A stretch of 41,996 nt of DNA, from the NCBI GenBank assembly GCA_023150895.1, contig JAKLJY010000066.1, positions 1 through 41,996 on the forward strand, given 5' to 3'. Both the position numbers and the translations under genes were made by a program. The stretch is from Myxococcota bacterium (GTDB taxonomy: Bacteria > Myxococcota_A > Bradymonadia > UBA7976 > UBA1532). The first letter of the stretch is position 1, and each line of letters starts with the position of its first letter. Shown piece after piece: positions 34,676 to 41,996 of this stretch. The notes under the pieces were generated by a model that saw nothing but the letters and a program-made list of their open reading frames with translations, had not been told where the DNA came from and did no database searches.

Positions 34676-34706
34676 ATTCGATGGGATCGCCCCCCCCCGC
34701 TGTCAA
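34676..34706 (-). promoter_or_regulatory. Candidate promoter with a G9 tract in the spacer
   Basis: On the minus strand a perfect TTGACA (plus 34701-34706) is followed by GC, nine G residues (plus 34690-34698) and then ATCGAA/TCGAAT as a possible -10 region at 18 or 19 bases spacing. The start of the four-repeat gene lies about 46 bases further. Changes in the G tract would alter promoter spacing. Confidence 0.45.
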
Positions 34707-34789
34707 GGCCACGCGTCGAGTTTGCGAGGTCCGCCGGAGAGGCGACCATGCGCCGCAGGCGTCGCGGCACCGACGAAACCCCATCAGGC

Positions 34790-35473
34790 TCAGGGGACGG
34801 GCGCCGCGCTCAGCCGCAGATCGGAGTCGCAGGCGAAGTGGACGTTCTCGTCGTGCCGCTCCCCCGTGCCCACGACTCGACCGTCCGCCGACAACACTCC
34901 ATGCAGTCGAGTGATGCGACGCGTGCCCTCGGGGGTGTCGTGAAACCAGCCGAGCTCGAACGGCCACGCACAACGCGTCGGCTCGAACGCCCCGAGCGCG
35001 ACCCGAACGACGAGCGTCGCCTCGGCCGCCGGATCGACACCGAGCGTCGAGGCGTCCAGGTAGAGGTCCGGCCCGCCCGCCGCGCCCAGGGTGAATGCGG
35101 GCCGCTCCGGCAGCGGGCGACCGGCCACGGGCAGGCCGAGTTCGGCGGGCTCGGCCCCGGGCACCTCGCACCCGGTGCGGACGACGTCGAGCCGCAGGAC
35201 CCAGTCGATCGCGGCAGCGCACGGATCGCCCGGGTCGACGCCCGGGCAGGCATCGGCGGCGCCGGTCGTCGCCGGCAGGCAGGCCTCCCCCGCCGACTCG
35301 ATCGCCAGCACGTCGAGCTCGCCCACGTCCGCCTGCGTCCCGGCCGCGGGATCGGCGAGGCAGGCGGCCAGGGCGAGCGCCGCCGCCCCGGCGATGGCCC
35401 GCGACGCCGCGCGGCGCGCCTTGCGCGGCGGTGACCCCCTGCGCAGAATGCGCGCATGCCGAAGGACCTTCAC
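34790..35473 (-). CDS. Small lipoprotein of unknown function
   Basis: 227 residues if started at the GTG at 35473. The signal region is long and very basic before an Ala/Leu core ending in a lipobox (ALAAC, lipid-bearing Cys at 38), so the true start may be further in, although no better start codon is seen. The mature chain contains four further Cys near residues 66-84 and later Cys pairs, phrases such as 'LYLDASTLGVDP' and 'FELGWFHDTPEGTRRITRLHG', and looks like a beta sandwich. I do not recognise the family. Its 5' end overlaps the argS start head to head by about 18 bases. The gap of about 160 bases before 34630 (plus-strand sense) carries the promoter of the four-repeat gene. Confidence 0.65.
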   Translation of the reverse strand: MKVLRHARILRRGSPPRKARRAASRAIAGAAALALAACLADPAAGTQADVGELDVLAIESAGEACLPATTGAADACPGVDPGDPCAAAIDWVLRLDVVRTGCEVPGAEPAELGLPVAGRPLPERPAFTLGAAGGPDLYLDASTLGVDPAAEATLVVRVALGAFEPTRCAWPFELGWFHDTPEGTRRITRLHGVLSADGRVVGTGERHDENVHFACDSDLRLSAAPVP

Positions 35474-37258
35474 GCCGAAATCATCGCCGACCTCGCCGCC
35501 ACACTCAACGCCTGGCTGGCCGAGCGCGGCAATCACCCCCCCGTGGCCCTCGCCCCCCCGACCCGCGAAGGCGCGGGCGATCTGGCCCTCCCCTGCCACC
35601 CCTACGCGCGCACCCTGCGCCTGAGCCCGCAGGTCATCGCGACCCAGCTCGCCGAGGTGGCCCGTACACATCCGCTCGTCGCCGCGGCGGAGCCGGTCGC
35701 CGGCTTCTTGAATCTGCGCTTCGACGGTGCCGCCCTCGCCCGCCGGGCCCTCCCCTGGGCCCTGACCGACGACGCGGCGCTCGGTCGTTCCGACGCGCTC
35801 GACGGCCGCCGCATCCTGGTCGAGTACTGCTCACCGAACACCAACAAGCCGCTTCACCTGGGGCACACGCGCAACATCGTGCTCGGCTCCACCGTCGCCG
35901 CGCTCGCCCGGGCGGCCGGCGCCGAAGTCGTCCAGATCAACCTGATCAACGACCGCGGCGTCCACATCTGCAAGTCCATGCTGGCCTACCAGCGCTTCGG
36001 CGAGGGCGCGACGCCGGAGAGCGTCGGCCGCAAGAGCGACCACTACGTCGGCGACCTTTACGTCCGGTTCGAGAAGGCCTTCGCCGAGGAGTTCAAGACC
36101 CACGGTGAACCGCGCGGCATCGAGAAGGACACCTACTTCAACACCGAGAGCCCCCTCGGCGCCGAGGTCCGGCGGATGTTGCAGGCCTGGGAGGCCGGCG
36201 ACGCCGAGGTCCGGGCCTTGTGGCGCACCATGAACGGCTGGTGTGAGAGCGGCTTCGAGGCTACCTACGGGCGGATGGGCGTGCGATTCGATCAGGTCGA
36301 CCGCGAGTCACAGACGTACCTGCTCGGCAAGGACCTCATCGCGGCCGGCCTCGAACGCGAGGTCTTCGAGCGCGACCCCTCGGGGGCGGTCGTGTTCGAC
36401 CTGTCGCGCATCGGCCTCGAGGGCAAGAAGGCCGTGCTCCGCTCCGACGGGACGAGCGTCTACACCACGCAGGACCTCGGGACGGCCGTGCAGCGCCTCG
36501 ATCAGCATGGCTTCGACCGGATGATCTACGTGGTCGGCAACGAGCAGGACCACCACTTCCAGGTGCTGTTCGGCATCCTCGAGCACCTGCGGCCCGAGGT
36601 GAAGGGGCGGCTGTTCCACATGAGCTACGGCATGGTCGAGCTGCCCGACGGCAAGATGAAGAGCCGCGAGGGCAAGGTCGTCGACGCCGACAACCTGATG
36701 GACGATCTGCACGCCCTCGCCTACGCCGCCGCCCGGGAGCGCAACCCCGACATGGACGACGCCGAGGTGCATCGCCGCGCGGAGGCCATCGCCCTCGGTG
36801 GCCTGAAGTTCTTCCTGCTCAAGTTCGGGCCGGCGACGGGTTTCGTCTTCGACAAGGAGCGCTCCATCGCGCTCGAGGGCGAGACGGGCGCCTACTGCCA
36901 GTACGCCTATGCGCGCGCCGGCAGCATCCTGCGCAAGCTGGCCGCCGCCGGTGAACCGACCGCCTCGCCGGACTACGGCGCGCTGACGCTGCCGCAGGAG
37001 CAGGCGGTGATCCACGCCCTGATGGCGTTCCCCGGCGAGGTCCGGACGGCGGCCCTCGAGCTGAAGCCCAACCTGCTGACGAAGGCCGTCTTCGAGATCG
37101 CCCGGGCCTTCGCCGCCTTCTTCAACAGCGCCGAGGCGCGGGTCATCGGGGCCGAGCCGGCGATCGCGGCCGCGCGGGCCGATCTCGTGCGCGCCGCCCG
37201 GCGGTCGCTCGAGGCCGGTCTCCACCTCCTGGGCATGACCCCGCTCGAAGAGATGTGA
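35456..37258 (+). CDS. argS: Arginyl-tRNA synthetase
   Basis: 600 residues, the usual length. It attaches arginine to tRNA(Arg) in the cytoplasm. An N-terminal Arg-tRNA-binding domain (about 3-110) is followed by the class I catalytic core with the HIGH-type motif PLHLGHTRNIVLGS (about 136) and the KMSKS-type loop 'DGKMKSREGKVVDADNLMDD' (about 400), then the helical anticodon-binding domain ('EGETGAYCQYAYARAGSILR' onward). The segments 'VEYCSPNTNKPLHLGH' and 'INDRGVHICKSMLAYQRFG' resemble, from memory, the Bacteroidetes-type ArgS more than the usual proteobacterial form. The start at 35456 fits the family; an earlier ATG at 35448 is in another frame. No strong ribosome site is seen, and the lipoprotein gene starts within it on the other strand. 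Confidence 0.95.
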   Translation: MPKDLHAEIIADLAATLNAWLAERGNHPPVALAPPTREGAGDLALPCHPYARTLRLSPQVIATQLAEVARTHPLVAAAEPVAGFLNLRFDGAALARRALPWALTDDAALGRSDALDGRRILVEYCSPNTNKPLHLGHTRNIVLGSTVAALARAAGAEVVQINLINDRGVHICKSMLAYQRFGEGATPESVGRKSDHYVGDLYVRFEKAFAEEFKTHGEPRGIEKDTYFNTESPLGAEVRRMLQAWEAGDAEVRALWRTMNGWCESGFEATYGRMGVRFDQVDRESQTYLLGKDLIAAGLEREVFERDPSGAVVFDLSRIGLEGKKAVLRSDGTSVYTTQDLGTAVQRLDQHGFDRMIYVVGNEQDHHFQVLFGILEHLRPEVKGRLFHMSYGMVELPDGKMKSREGKVVDADNLMDDLHALAYAAARERNPDMDDAEVHRRAEAIALGGLKFFLLKFGPATGFVFDKERSIALEGETGAYCQYAYARAGSILRKLAAAGEPTASPDYGALTLPQEQAVIHALMAFPGEVRTAALELKPNLLTKAVFEIARAFAAFFNSAEARVIGAEPAIAAARADLVRAARRSLEAGLHLLGMTPLEEM

Positions 37259-37265
37259 CCGCGGT

Positions 37266-38954
37266 TCAGACGCCGGGCTGCGTACCGCGCAGGCGCGCCG
37301 CGGCCTGCTCGACGTACTCGGTGAAGAGCTGCAGACACGCGTTCTCGTAGGCCCGCTGGGCCGTTACGGCGGCGTCCGCCGCGGCGTCCGCCATGAGTTC
37401 GGCGCGCCGCTCCTCGTCCTGCTCGCGCAGTCGAAGCTCATGGTGGGCGCTCTCGACCTCCAGCGCTTCGGCGTGCAACAGGGCCAGGTGCTCGACGGCC
37501 TCGCGCTCCAGCGCCCGGGCCTCCGCGAGCCGCCGATCCGCATCGTTGCGCGCGGCGAGGAGCCCCCGCACCGGCCGCCGGAGCGCGATGACTCGCTCGA
37601 CGTCGTAGCCGTCGAAGCCGCGCGCCTCCCGCCCCACCAGCCCCGAGAGCATCGTCCGGTAGCGGTCGTCGAGCAGCGTGAGCTCGACCTGGGCCTCTTC
37701 GATCTGACGTTGCGCCGCCCGCAATTGCGCCTCACCGGACTCCAGCGCCCGCCCCAGATCCCGGCGCTGGCCGTCGAGGCGGCCCTGGGCCGCGATGCGC
37801 ACCCGGGCCAGGCCATCGGCCCGCTCACGCCTCAGCTCCAGCGCGCCGTCGGCGGTCTCCACCGCGAGTCGGGCGTCCTCCGCCCACTCGAGCGCGTCGC
37901 GCAGGCCGGCCGGCAGGGGTCGGTCCCGCCAGATCATGCCGACGTAGCGTCCGAGGACCGTGTGCAGGTACCGCCAGTCGGAGGGCAGGCCCGTCCCGGG
38001 AATCGGAGGGACCGCCGCCTGCCGGAGCGACTCGTCGGCGTCCCCCGCGGCGGCGAGCGCGTCCGAGACGAGGGCGAGCGCGTCGATCACCGCCTGCGCG
38101 TCGGGCGGTCGGTCTTCGGGTCGCTTTTCGAGGCAGGCGGCGACGAGCCGGTAGAGGGGCTCGGGGAGCTCGCCATGGCGGGTCTCGAGGGGCGGCACGG
38201 CCTCACGCATGTGCTGCCGGACCACCTCCGTGGGATCGTCGTGCTCGAAGGGCGGCTGCCCGCACAGCAGGTGATACACCATCGCGCCGAGGGCGTAGAG
38301 GTCGGCCCGACCGTCCGGGCGATGCCCCTCGGCCATCTCGGGCGCGAGGTACAAGGGCGTGCCCATGATGAGCTGCCCCGTGTCCTCGTGGGCGCGTTCG
38401 GGATCGTCGACGGCCACCGACAGCACGCCGAGGTCGATGAGCTTGACGTGATCGGCCAAGTGGCCGGAGGCGCAGAGAAACACGTTCTCGGGCTTCACGT
38501 CCCGATGCACGACCCCGCGCCGGTGAAGCACCTGCAGACCTGCCGCCACTTGCCGCGCGATGTGGACGGCCCGCGCCGGCTCGAGGACCCCGCGTGCGTC
38601 GAGCTCGCTCTGGAGGTCCTGGCCGACGAGGCGCTCCATGGCCAGCCAGGCACGGCCGTCCGGGAGCAGACCGCCGTCGAGCGTCGCGACGATGTGGGCG
38701 TGGCGCAACCCGCGGCCGACGTTCCAGGCCGTCTGCATCCGGGCCGAAATGATGGCGGCCTCCGGCACGTCGCCGCGGCTGACCTTGATCGCGACGACCC
38801 GCCCGGTCGGGCCATGCTTGGCATCCCACACCTCGGCCGTCGCGCCTTCGCCGATGCGCGACAACAGGACGTAGCCGAGACGAAGGAGCTCCGCCGGAAC
38901 GTTGAGGCGGGGGGGCCGTCGGGGAATCGGATCGGGCTGCACGGGGAAACCCAT
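37266..38954 (-). CDS. Ser/Thr protein kinase with a coiled-coil C-terminus
   Basis: 562 residues from ATG 38954 (a GTG at 38990 would add 12). Kinase landmarks: Gly loop RIGEGATAEVW (about 33-43), Lys57 in VVAIKVS, HRDVKPEN with Asp152, DLG (174-176, replacing DFG), and GTPLYLAPEM (about 198-207). The kinase domain ends near 295. Instead of a membrane helix or sensor, residues about 340-545 are long charged helices that read as coiled coil (LRAAQRQIEEAQVELTLLDD and later Glu/Arg/Ala heptads). It is therefore probably cytosolic and may oligomerise through the tail. Asp of DLG is kept, so activity is likely. It converges on argS with a 7-base gap, and 78 bases separate its start from the stop of the TSP3 gene upstream on the same strand. 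Confidence 0.9.
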   Translation of the reverse strand: MGFPVQPDPIPRRPPRLNVPAELLRLGYVLLSRIGEGATAEVWDAKHGPTGRVVAIKVSRGDVPEAAIISARMQTAWNVGRGLRHAHIVATLDGGLLPDGRAWLAMERLVGQDLQSELDARGVLEPARAVHIARQVAAGLQVLHRRGVVHRDVKPENVFLCASGHLADHVKLIDLGVLSVAVDDPERAHEDTGQLIMGTPLYLAPEMAEGHRPDGRADLYALGAMVYHLLCGQPPFEHDDPTEVVRQHMREAVPPLETRHGELPEPLYRLVAACLEKRPEDRPPDAQAVIDALALVSDALAAAGDADESLRQAAVPPIPGTGLPSDWRYLHTVLGRYVGMIWRDRPLPAGLRDALEWAEDARLAVETADGALELRRERADGLARVRIAAQGRLDGQRRDLGRALESGEAQLRAAQRQIEEAQVELTLLDDRYRTMLSGLVGREARGFDGYDVERVIALRRPVRGLLAARNDADRRLAEARALEREAVEHLALLHAEALEVESAHHELRLREQDEERRAELMADAAADAAVTAQRAYENACLQLFTEYVEQAAARLRGTQPGV

Positions 38955-39032
38955 ACCACGGTTCGCGGGGCGTCGGCCCCTGCTCTGCACTCGGGTATCG
39001 TCCGGCGTGCCTTCCCGACCGACCCCGGTTCC

Positions 39033-41996
39033 TCAGCGCGCGCGACGACGGCGACGCAGGCCCGCGAGGCCGAGCAGCAGCCAGACGCCCGCGCCGCCCG
39101 AGCCCGGGCGCTGGGCGCACGCGCAGCCACTGCCCGCACCGATGGAGTTCGTCGCGCCGCCGTCGCCCGGTCCGCCCTCTCCGGCGTCGGGCTCGGTCGG
39201 GCGCGTGCCCCCCGCACCGCCCTCGCCGACTTGTCCGCCGCTGCCGCCTACGGGTTCCCCACCGCCGCCGCCGCCGCCGCCGAGATCGGCCGTCGGCGTG
39301 CCGAGATCCGGGGTGGCCGGGCCGGCATCGGCCACCGGATTCGCCGCGTCGGGCGCCGGCAAAGCCGCATCGATGGGCAGCTCGTTGTTGTTGTCGCAGG
39401 CGTCGCCCGCGCCATCGCCGTCGATGTCCTCCTGGAGGCGGTTCACGACCCGCGGGCAGTTGTCGGTTTCGTCTTCGACGCCGTCGTCGTCCGAATCCGT
39501 GTCCCGGTAGTCGGGCAGGCCGTCGCGATCGGTGTCGGCGGGCGGTGTGCGAAGGTCCGCGTCACCGGCTTCGACGGCGTCGGTCGGACCGTCGTCGTCG
39601 CTGTCGAGGTCGAGCGCGTCGACGACGTCGTCTTCATCGGTGTCGCGTGCGTTCACGCCCGGCCCGAACTCCGTGAGGTCGTCGATGCCGTCGCCGTCCG
39701 AGTCGACCGCCGTCGGATCGAGATCGAACGTTCGTTCGGTGAGATCGGGCAGACCATCACCGTCGGTGTCGTCGTCGCAGGCGTCGCCGGTTCCGTCGCG
39801 GTCGCTGTCATCCTGCTCGCGATTCTCGCGCCGCGGGCAGTTGTCTCGGTCGTTCGGCACGTCGTCGCCGTCGAGGTCGGCGTCGCAGACGTCGCCCTGG
39901 CCGTCGCCGTCGAGGTCGTCCTGACCGCGGTTGGCGGTCTGCGGGCAGTTGTCCGTGTCGGCGCACCGACCGTCGGCGTCGCCGTCGTCGTCGCGGTCCG
40001 CGGGACAGACGTCGCAGGCGTCGCCCGCGCCGTCCCGGTCGGCGTCCGCCTGCCCGAGGTTGGTCACGCCCGGACAGTTGTCCACGTCTTCGCAGACACC
40101 GTCGTCATCGCCATCGTCGGTGCCGTCCGCGGGGCAGAGATCGCAGACGTCGCCCGTCCCGTCGCCATCCCGATCGGCCTGATCCCGGTTGGCGAGGACC
40201 GGGCAGTTGTCCAGATCGGCGCAGGCCCCGTCGAAGTCCGCGTCGTTGAGTGCATCGAGCGGACAGACATCGCACGCATCGCCGAGTTGATCCCCGTCGA
40301 CGTCGCGCTGCTCCGGATTCGCCGCAGCGGGGCAGTTGTCCTCGTCCCCGCAGACGGTGTCGCCGTCCGCGTCGTTGTCGAAGTCGAGCATGCACACGTC
40401 GCAGACGTCGCCCCGGCGGTCGCCGTCGCTGTCTCGTTGCGAGGGGTTGTTCTCGGCGGGGCAGTTGTCGACGTCGGCGCAGAAGCCGTCCGAGTCGGCG
40501 TCGTCCGCGGCGTCGCGCGGGCAGAGGTCGCAGACGTCGCCCCGCTCGTCGCCGTCGGCGTTCGCCTGGTCGCCGTTGGCATTGTCAGGGCAGTTGTCGA
40601 CATCGCCGCACGCGCCATCCTGATCGGCGTCGTCCCGCGGATCGAACGGGCAAACGTCGCAGGCGTCGCCGGGCCCGTCGACATCCGAGTCGTCCTGCTC
40701 GGGGTTGGCGTCCGCGGGGCAGTTGTCGACGTCGCCGCAGACGTCATCGCCATCGGCGTCGTTGTCGGGGTCCACCGGGCAGACGTCGCAGACGTCACCG
40801 ATGAGGTCCCCGTCGCCGTCGGCCTGATCGCCGTTGGTGTCCTCGGGGCAGTTGTCCTCGTCCCCGCAGAACCCGTCCTCATCGGCATCGTTTTCGGGGT
40901 CGCGGGCGCACGCGTCGCAGACATCGCCGAGCGCGTCGCCGTCGAGGTTCTCCTGCTCGGGGTTGAAGTCCTGCCAGCAGTTGTCGGCCGACTCGCAGAC
41001 GCCATCGCCGTCGAAGTCGTTCTCCGGATCGGCCGGGCAGAGGTCACAGAGATCACCGACGCCGTCGTCGTCCCCGTCGAGCTGATCGTCGTTGGGCTCG
41101 CGCGGACAGTTGTCGCCGATGTCGGGGACACCGTCGCCGTCGCTGTCGGACGCGATGACGACCGCCGCGGGCGAGAGCGTGCCCACCCCGTCGTCGGCGA
41201 TGAGGACCGCCATGAAGTCCCCCTCCGCCACCTGCAGGACCGGAACGACGTCGTCCGCCGGCAGCGGCGTCTGCGAGAGGACCGCCCCGGAGAGGTCTCG
41301 TACGACGAGCAGCGCGCCGACGGAGCCCGCATTGCGGAAGAGCTGACCGTCGTAGGCGAGCACGGGGCCCTCGTAGGTCGACGGGACGTCGCCCGTCGGA
41401 CCGTTCGGCAGCTCGGCGATCCCGGCACCGTCGAGCCGGATGCGCCCTTCACCGCCGGAGCCCGCAGAGAAGGCGGTGCCACCGACGCCGGTCTCGCCGC
41501 CCGCCGCGGTGAGGCGTCCCTGGACGACGAGATCGGGCGAGGCGAGGTGAATGGCGCCGCCGCTGCCGGCCCCCCCGGGCGCGGTCGTGGCGCACGATTC
41601 GTTCCCGGGGATGGAGCCTCCGTTGCCGCCCCGGACCCGGATCTCGCCGCCCGGACCGACGCGCAGCCGAGCGGCCTGGAGGAAGATCGCCCCGCCCCCG
41701 CCGCCGCCGCCCCCGCCCGCGTTGGCCGCGCAGGCGTCGCCGCCTGCCCCGCCGCTGCCGCCCCCGAGGGGGACCAGGAAGAGGTTGCCGTTCTCCAGGC
41801 CTGCGCCGCCGTAGCCCTGCAGCGGGCCAACGCCGATGCCGCCGTTTCCGTTTTCGCCGGGCGTACCGAAGCCGCCGCCGCCGGGCGCCTGCGACGCGCC
41901 GGAGGTCCCGCCGCCGCCGCCGCCCCGTCCGCCGGCCGCGCCCGTGGCCCCATCGCTCGCGAGACCGCCGCTGCCGAAGAACGTCCCCGTGCCGCC
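39033..41996 (-). CDS. Surface TSP3 repeat protein with MYXO-CTERM-type sorting signal, N-terminus cut by window edge
   Basis: 987 residues are visible, open to the right edge; the apparent start at 41363 is internal. The first about 210 residues are Gly-rich beta sequence ('GGAGLENGNLFLVPLGGGSG', 'GAIFLQAARLRVGPGGEIRV', 'GGAIHLASPDLVVQGRLTAA'), like polymorphic-outer-membrane or adhesin passenger regions. Then come 12 TSP3 units, of which nine have an added CDxCP and form a regular unit of about 43 residues, then Asp-rich units, a Pro/Ala/Gly stalk and the end GCACAQRP, a hydrophobic helix WLLLGLAGL and RRRRRAR. That is the MYXO-CTERM pattern, cut by myxosortase and anchored at the surface in Myxococcus. 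It is a likely calcium-binding surface protein. Confidence 0.9.
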   Translation of the reverse strand, partial: GGTGTFFGSGGLASDGATGAAGGRGGGGGGTSGASQAPGGGGFGTPGENGNGGIGVGPLQGYGGAGLENGNLFLVPLGGGSGGAGGDACAANAGGGGGGGGGAIFLQAARLRVGPGGEIRVRGGNGGSIPGNESCATTAPGGAGSGGAIHLASPDLVVQGRLTAAGGETGVGGTAFSAGSGGEGRIRLDGAGIAELPNGPTGDVPSTYEGPVLAYDGQLFRNAGSVGALLVVRDLSGAVLSQTPLPADDVVPVLQVAEGDFMAVLIADDGVGTLSPAAVVIASDSDGDGVPDIGDNCPREPNDDQLDGDDDGVGDLCDLCPADPENDFDGDGVCESADNCWQDFNPEQENLDGDALGDVCDACARDPENDADEDGFCGDEDNCPEDTNGDQADGDGDLIGDVCDVCPVDPDNDADGDDVCGDVDNCPADANPEQDDSDVDGPGDACDVCPFDPRDDADQDGACGDVDNCPDNANGDQANADGDERGDVCDLCPRDAADDADSDGFCADVDNCPAENNPSQRDSDGDRRGDVCDVCMLDFDNDADGDTVCGDEDNCPAAANPEQRDVDGDQLGDACDVCPLDALNDADFDGACADLDNCPVLANRDQADRDGDGTGDVCDLCPADGTDDGDDDGVCEDVDNCPGVTNLGQADADRDGAGDACDVCPADRDDDGDADGRCADTDNCPQTANRGQDDLDGDGQGDVCDADLDGDDVPNDRDNCPRRENREQDDSDRDGTGDACDDDTDGDGLPDLTERTFDLDPTAVDSDGDGIDDLTEFGPGVNARDTDEDDVVDALDLDSDDDGPTDAVEAGDADLRTPPADTDRDGLPDYRDTDSDDDGVEDETDNCPRVVNRLQEDIDGDGAGDACDNNNELPIDAALPAPDAANPVADAGPATPDLGTPTADLGGGGGGGGEPVGGSGGQVGEGGAGGTRPTEPDAGEGGPGDGGATNSIGAGSGCACAQRPGSGGAGVWLLLGLAGLRRRRRAR
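39400..41130 (-). repeat. TSP3 repeat array, double-Cys subtype (coding)
   Basis: Units read DNCPxxxNxxQxDxDGDxxGDxCDVCPxDxxNDADxDGxCGDV, so most units have four Cys rather than the two per unit seen in the array at 10321-12180. The plus strand shows recurring TCGCAGACGTCGCC and GGGCAGTTGTC words about 129 bases apart. Confidence 0.85.

Noticed and set aside
39400-41130. About 129-base periodic DNA repeat that could be a tandem repeat locus
   Set aside because: The period equals the 43-residue TSP3 protein unit, and codons vary synonymously, so it is a protein-level repeat.
41363-41363. A GTG at 41363 as start of the right-end TSP3 gene
   Set aside because: The frame stays open for 211 more codons to the window edge and encodes a coherent Gly-rich beta domain.
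1-41996. tRNA, rRNA, insertion sequence or prophage genes
   Set aside because: None was recognised by eye; nearly all the window is accounted for by protein-coding genes.

Overview
The window is very GC-rich and almost fully coding. It looks like a Myxococcota-type (former Deltaproteobacteria) chromosome. The signs are thrombospondin type 3 (TSP3) repeat proteins, a C-terminal MYXO-CTERM-like sorting signal (Cys-Ala-Cys, hydrophobic helix, Arg cluster), arrays of the 'Myxococcus cysteine-rich' repeat (DUF4215), PKD and PPC-type extracellular modules, and two Hanks-type Ser/Thr kinases. A flagellin gene points to a flagellated lineage rather than a purely gliding one. No rRNA, tRNA, CRISPR array, insertion sequence or phage gene was recognised.

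Layout. (1) 1-1103 (-): Ser/Thr kinase running off the left edge. (2) 1163-4894 (+): a metabolic run of a [2Fe-2S] ferredoxin, a fused aconitase/isopropylmalate-dehydratase-type hydro-lyase, a small secreted protein and a HAD phosphatase. (3) 9354-4907 (-): a tightly coupled four-gene operon of an OmpA-type outer-membrane protein followed by DUF2157, DUF4401 and GDYXXLXY proteins, the last three joined by ATGA overlaps. (4) 9433-17825 (+): a translationally coupled pair, a 1668-residue NIDO/TSP3 protein and a 1129-residue Cys-rich/PPC lipoprotein. (5) 19301-17847 (-): flagellin, directly downstream of (6) 31177-19349 (-), one 3942-residue secreted mosaic protein. (7) 31178-31564: the only long non-coding stretch, with a TATAAT box, a direct repeat and a hairpin. 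(8) 34630-31565 (-): a helical protein made of four repeats, then an M23 peptidase whose reading frame is broken by one base. (9) 35473-34790 (-): a lipoprotein, overlapping head-to-head with argS (35456-37258, +). (10) 38954-37266 (-): kinase with a coiled-coil tail. (11) 41996-39033 (-): a second TSP3 protein with a MYXO-CTERM-type end, cut by the right edge.

How it fits together. About two thirds of the window encodes exported, repeat-built, probably calcium-binding and disulfide-rich surface proteins, interspersed with envelope-maintenance genes (OmpA, M23 peptidase, lipoproteins), kinases and a flagellin. No known named system accounts for the whole set. The most unusual items are the 3942-residue mosaic, the four-repeat helical protein with its M23 partner behind a promoter whose spacer contains a G9 tract, and the fused hydro-lyase with a non-canonical iron-sulfur ligand motif.
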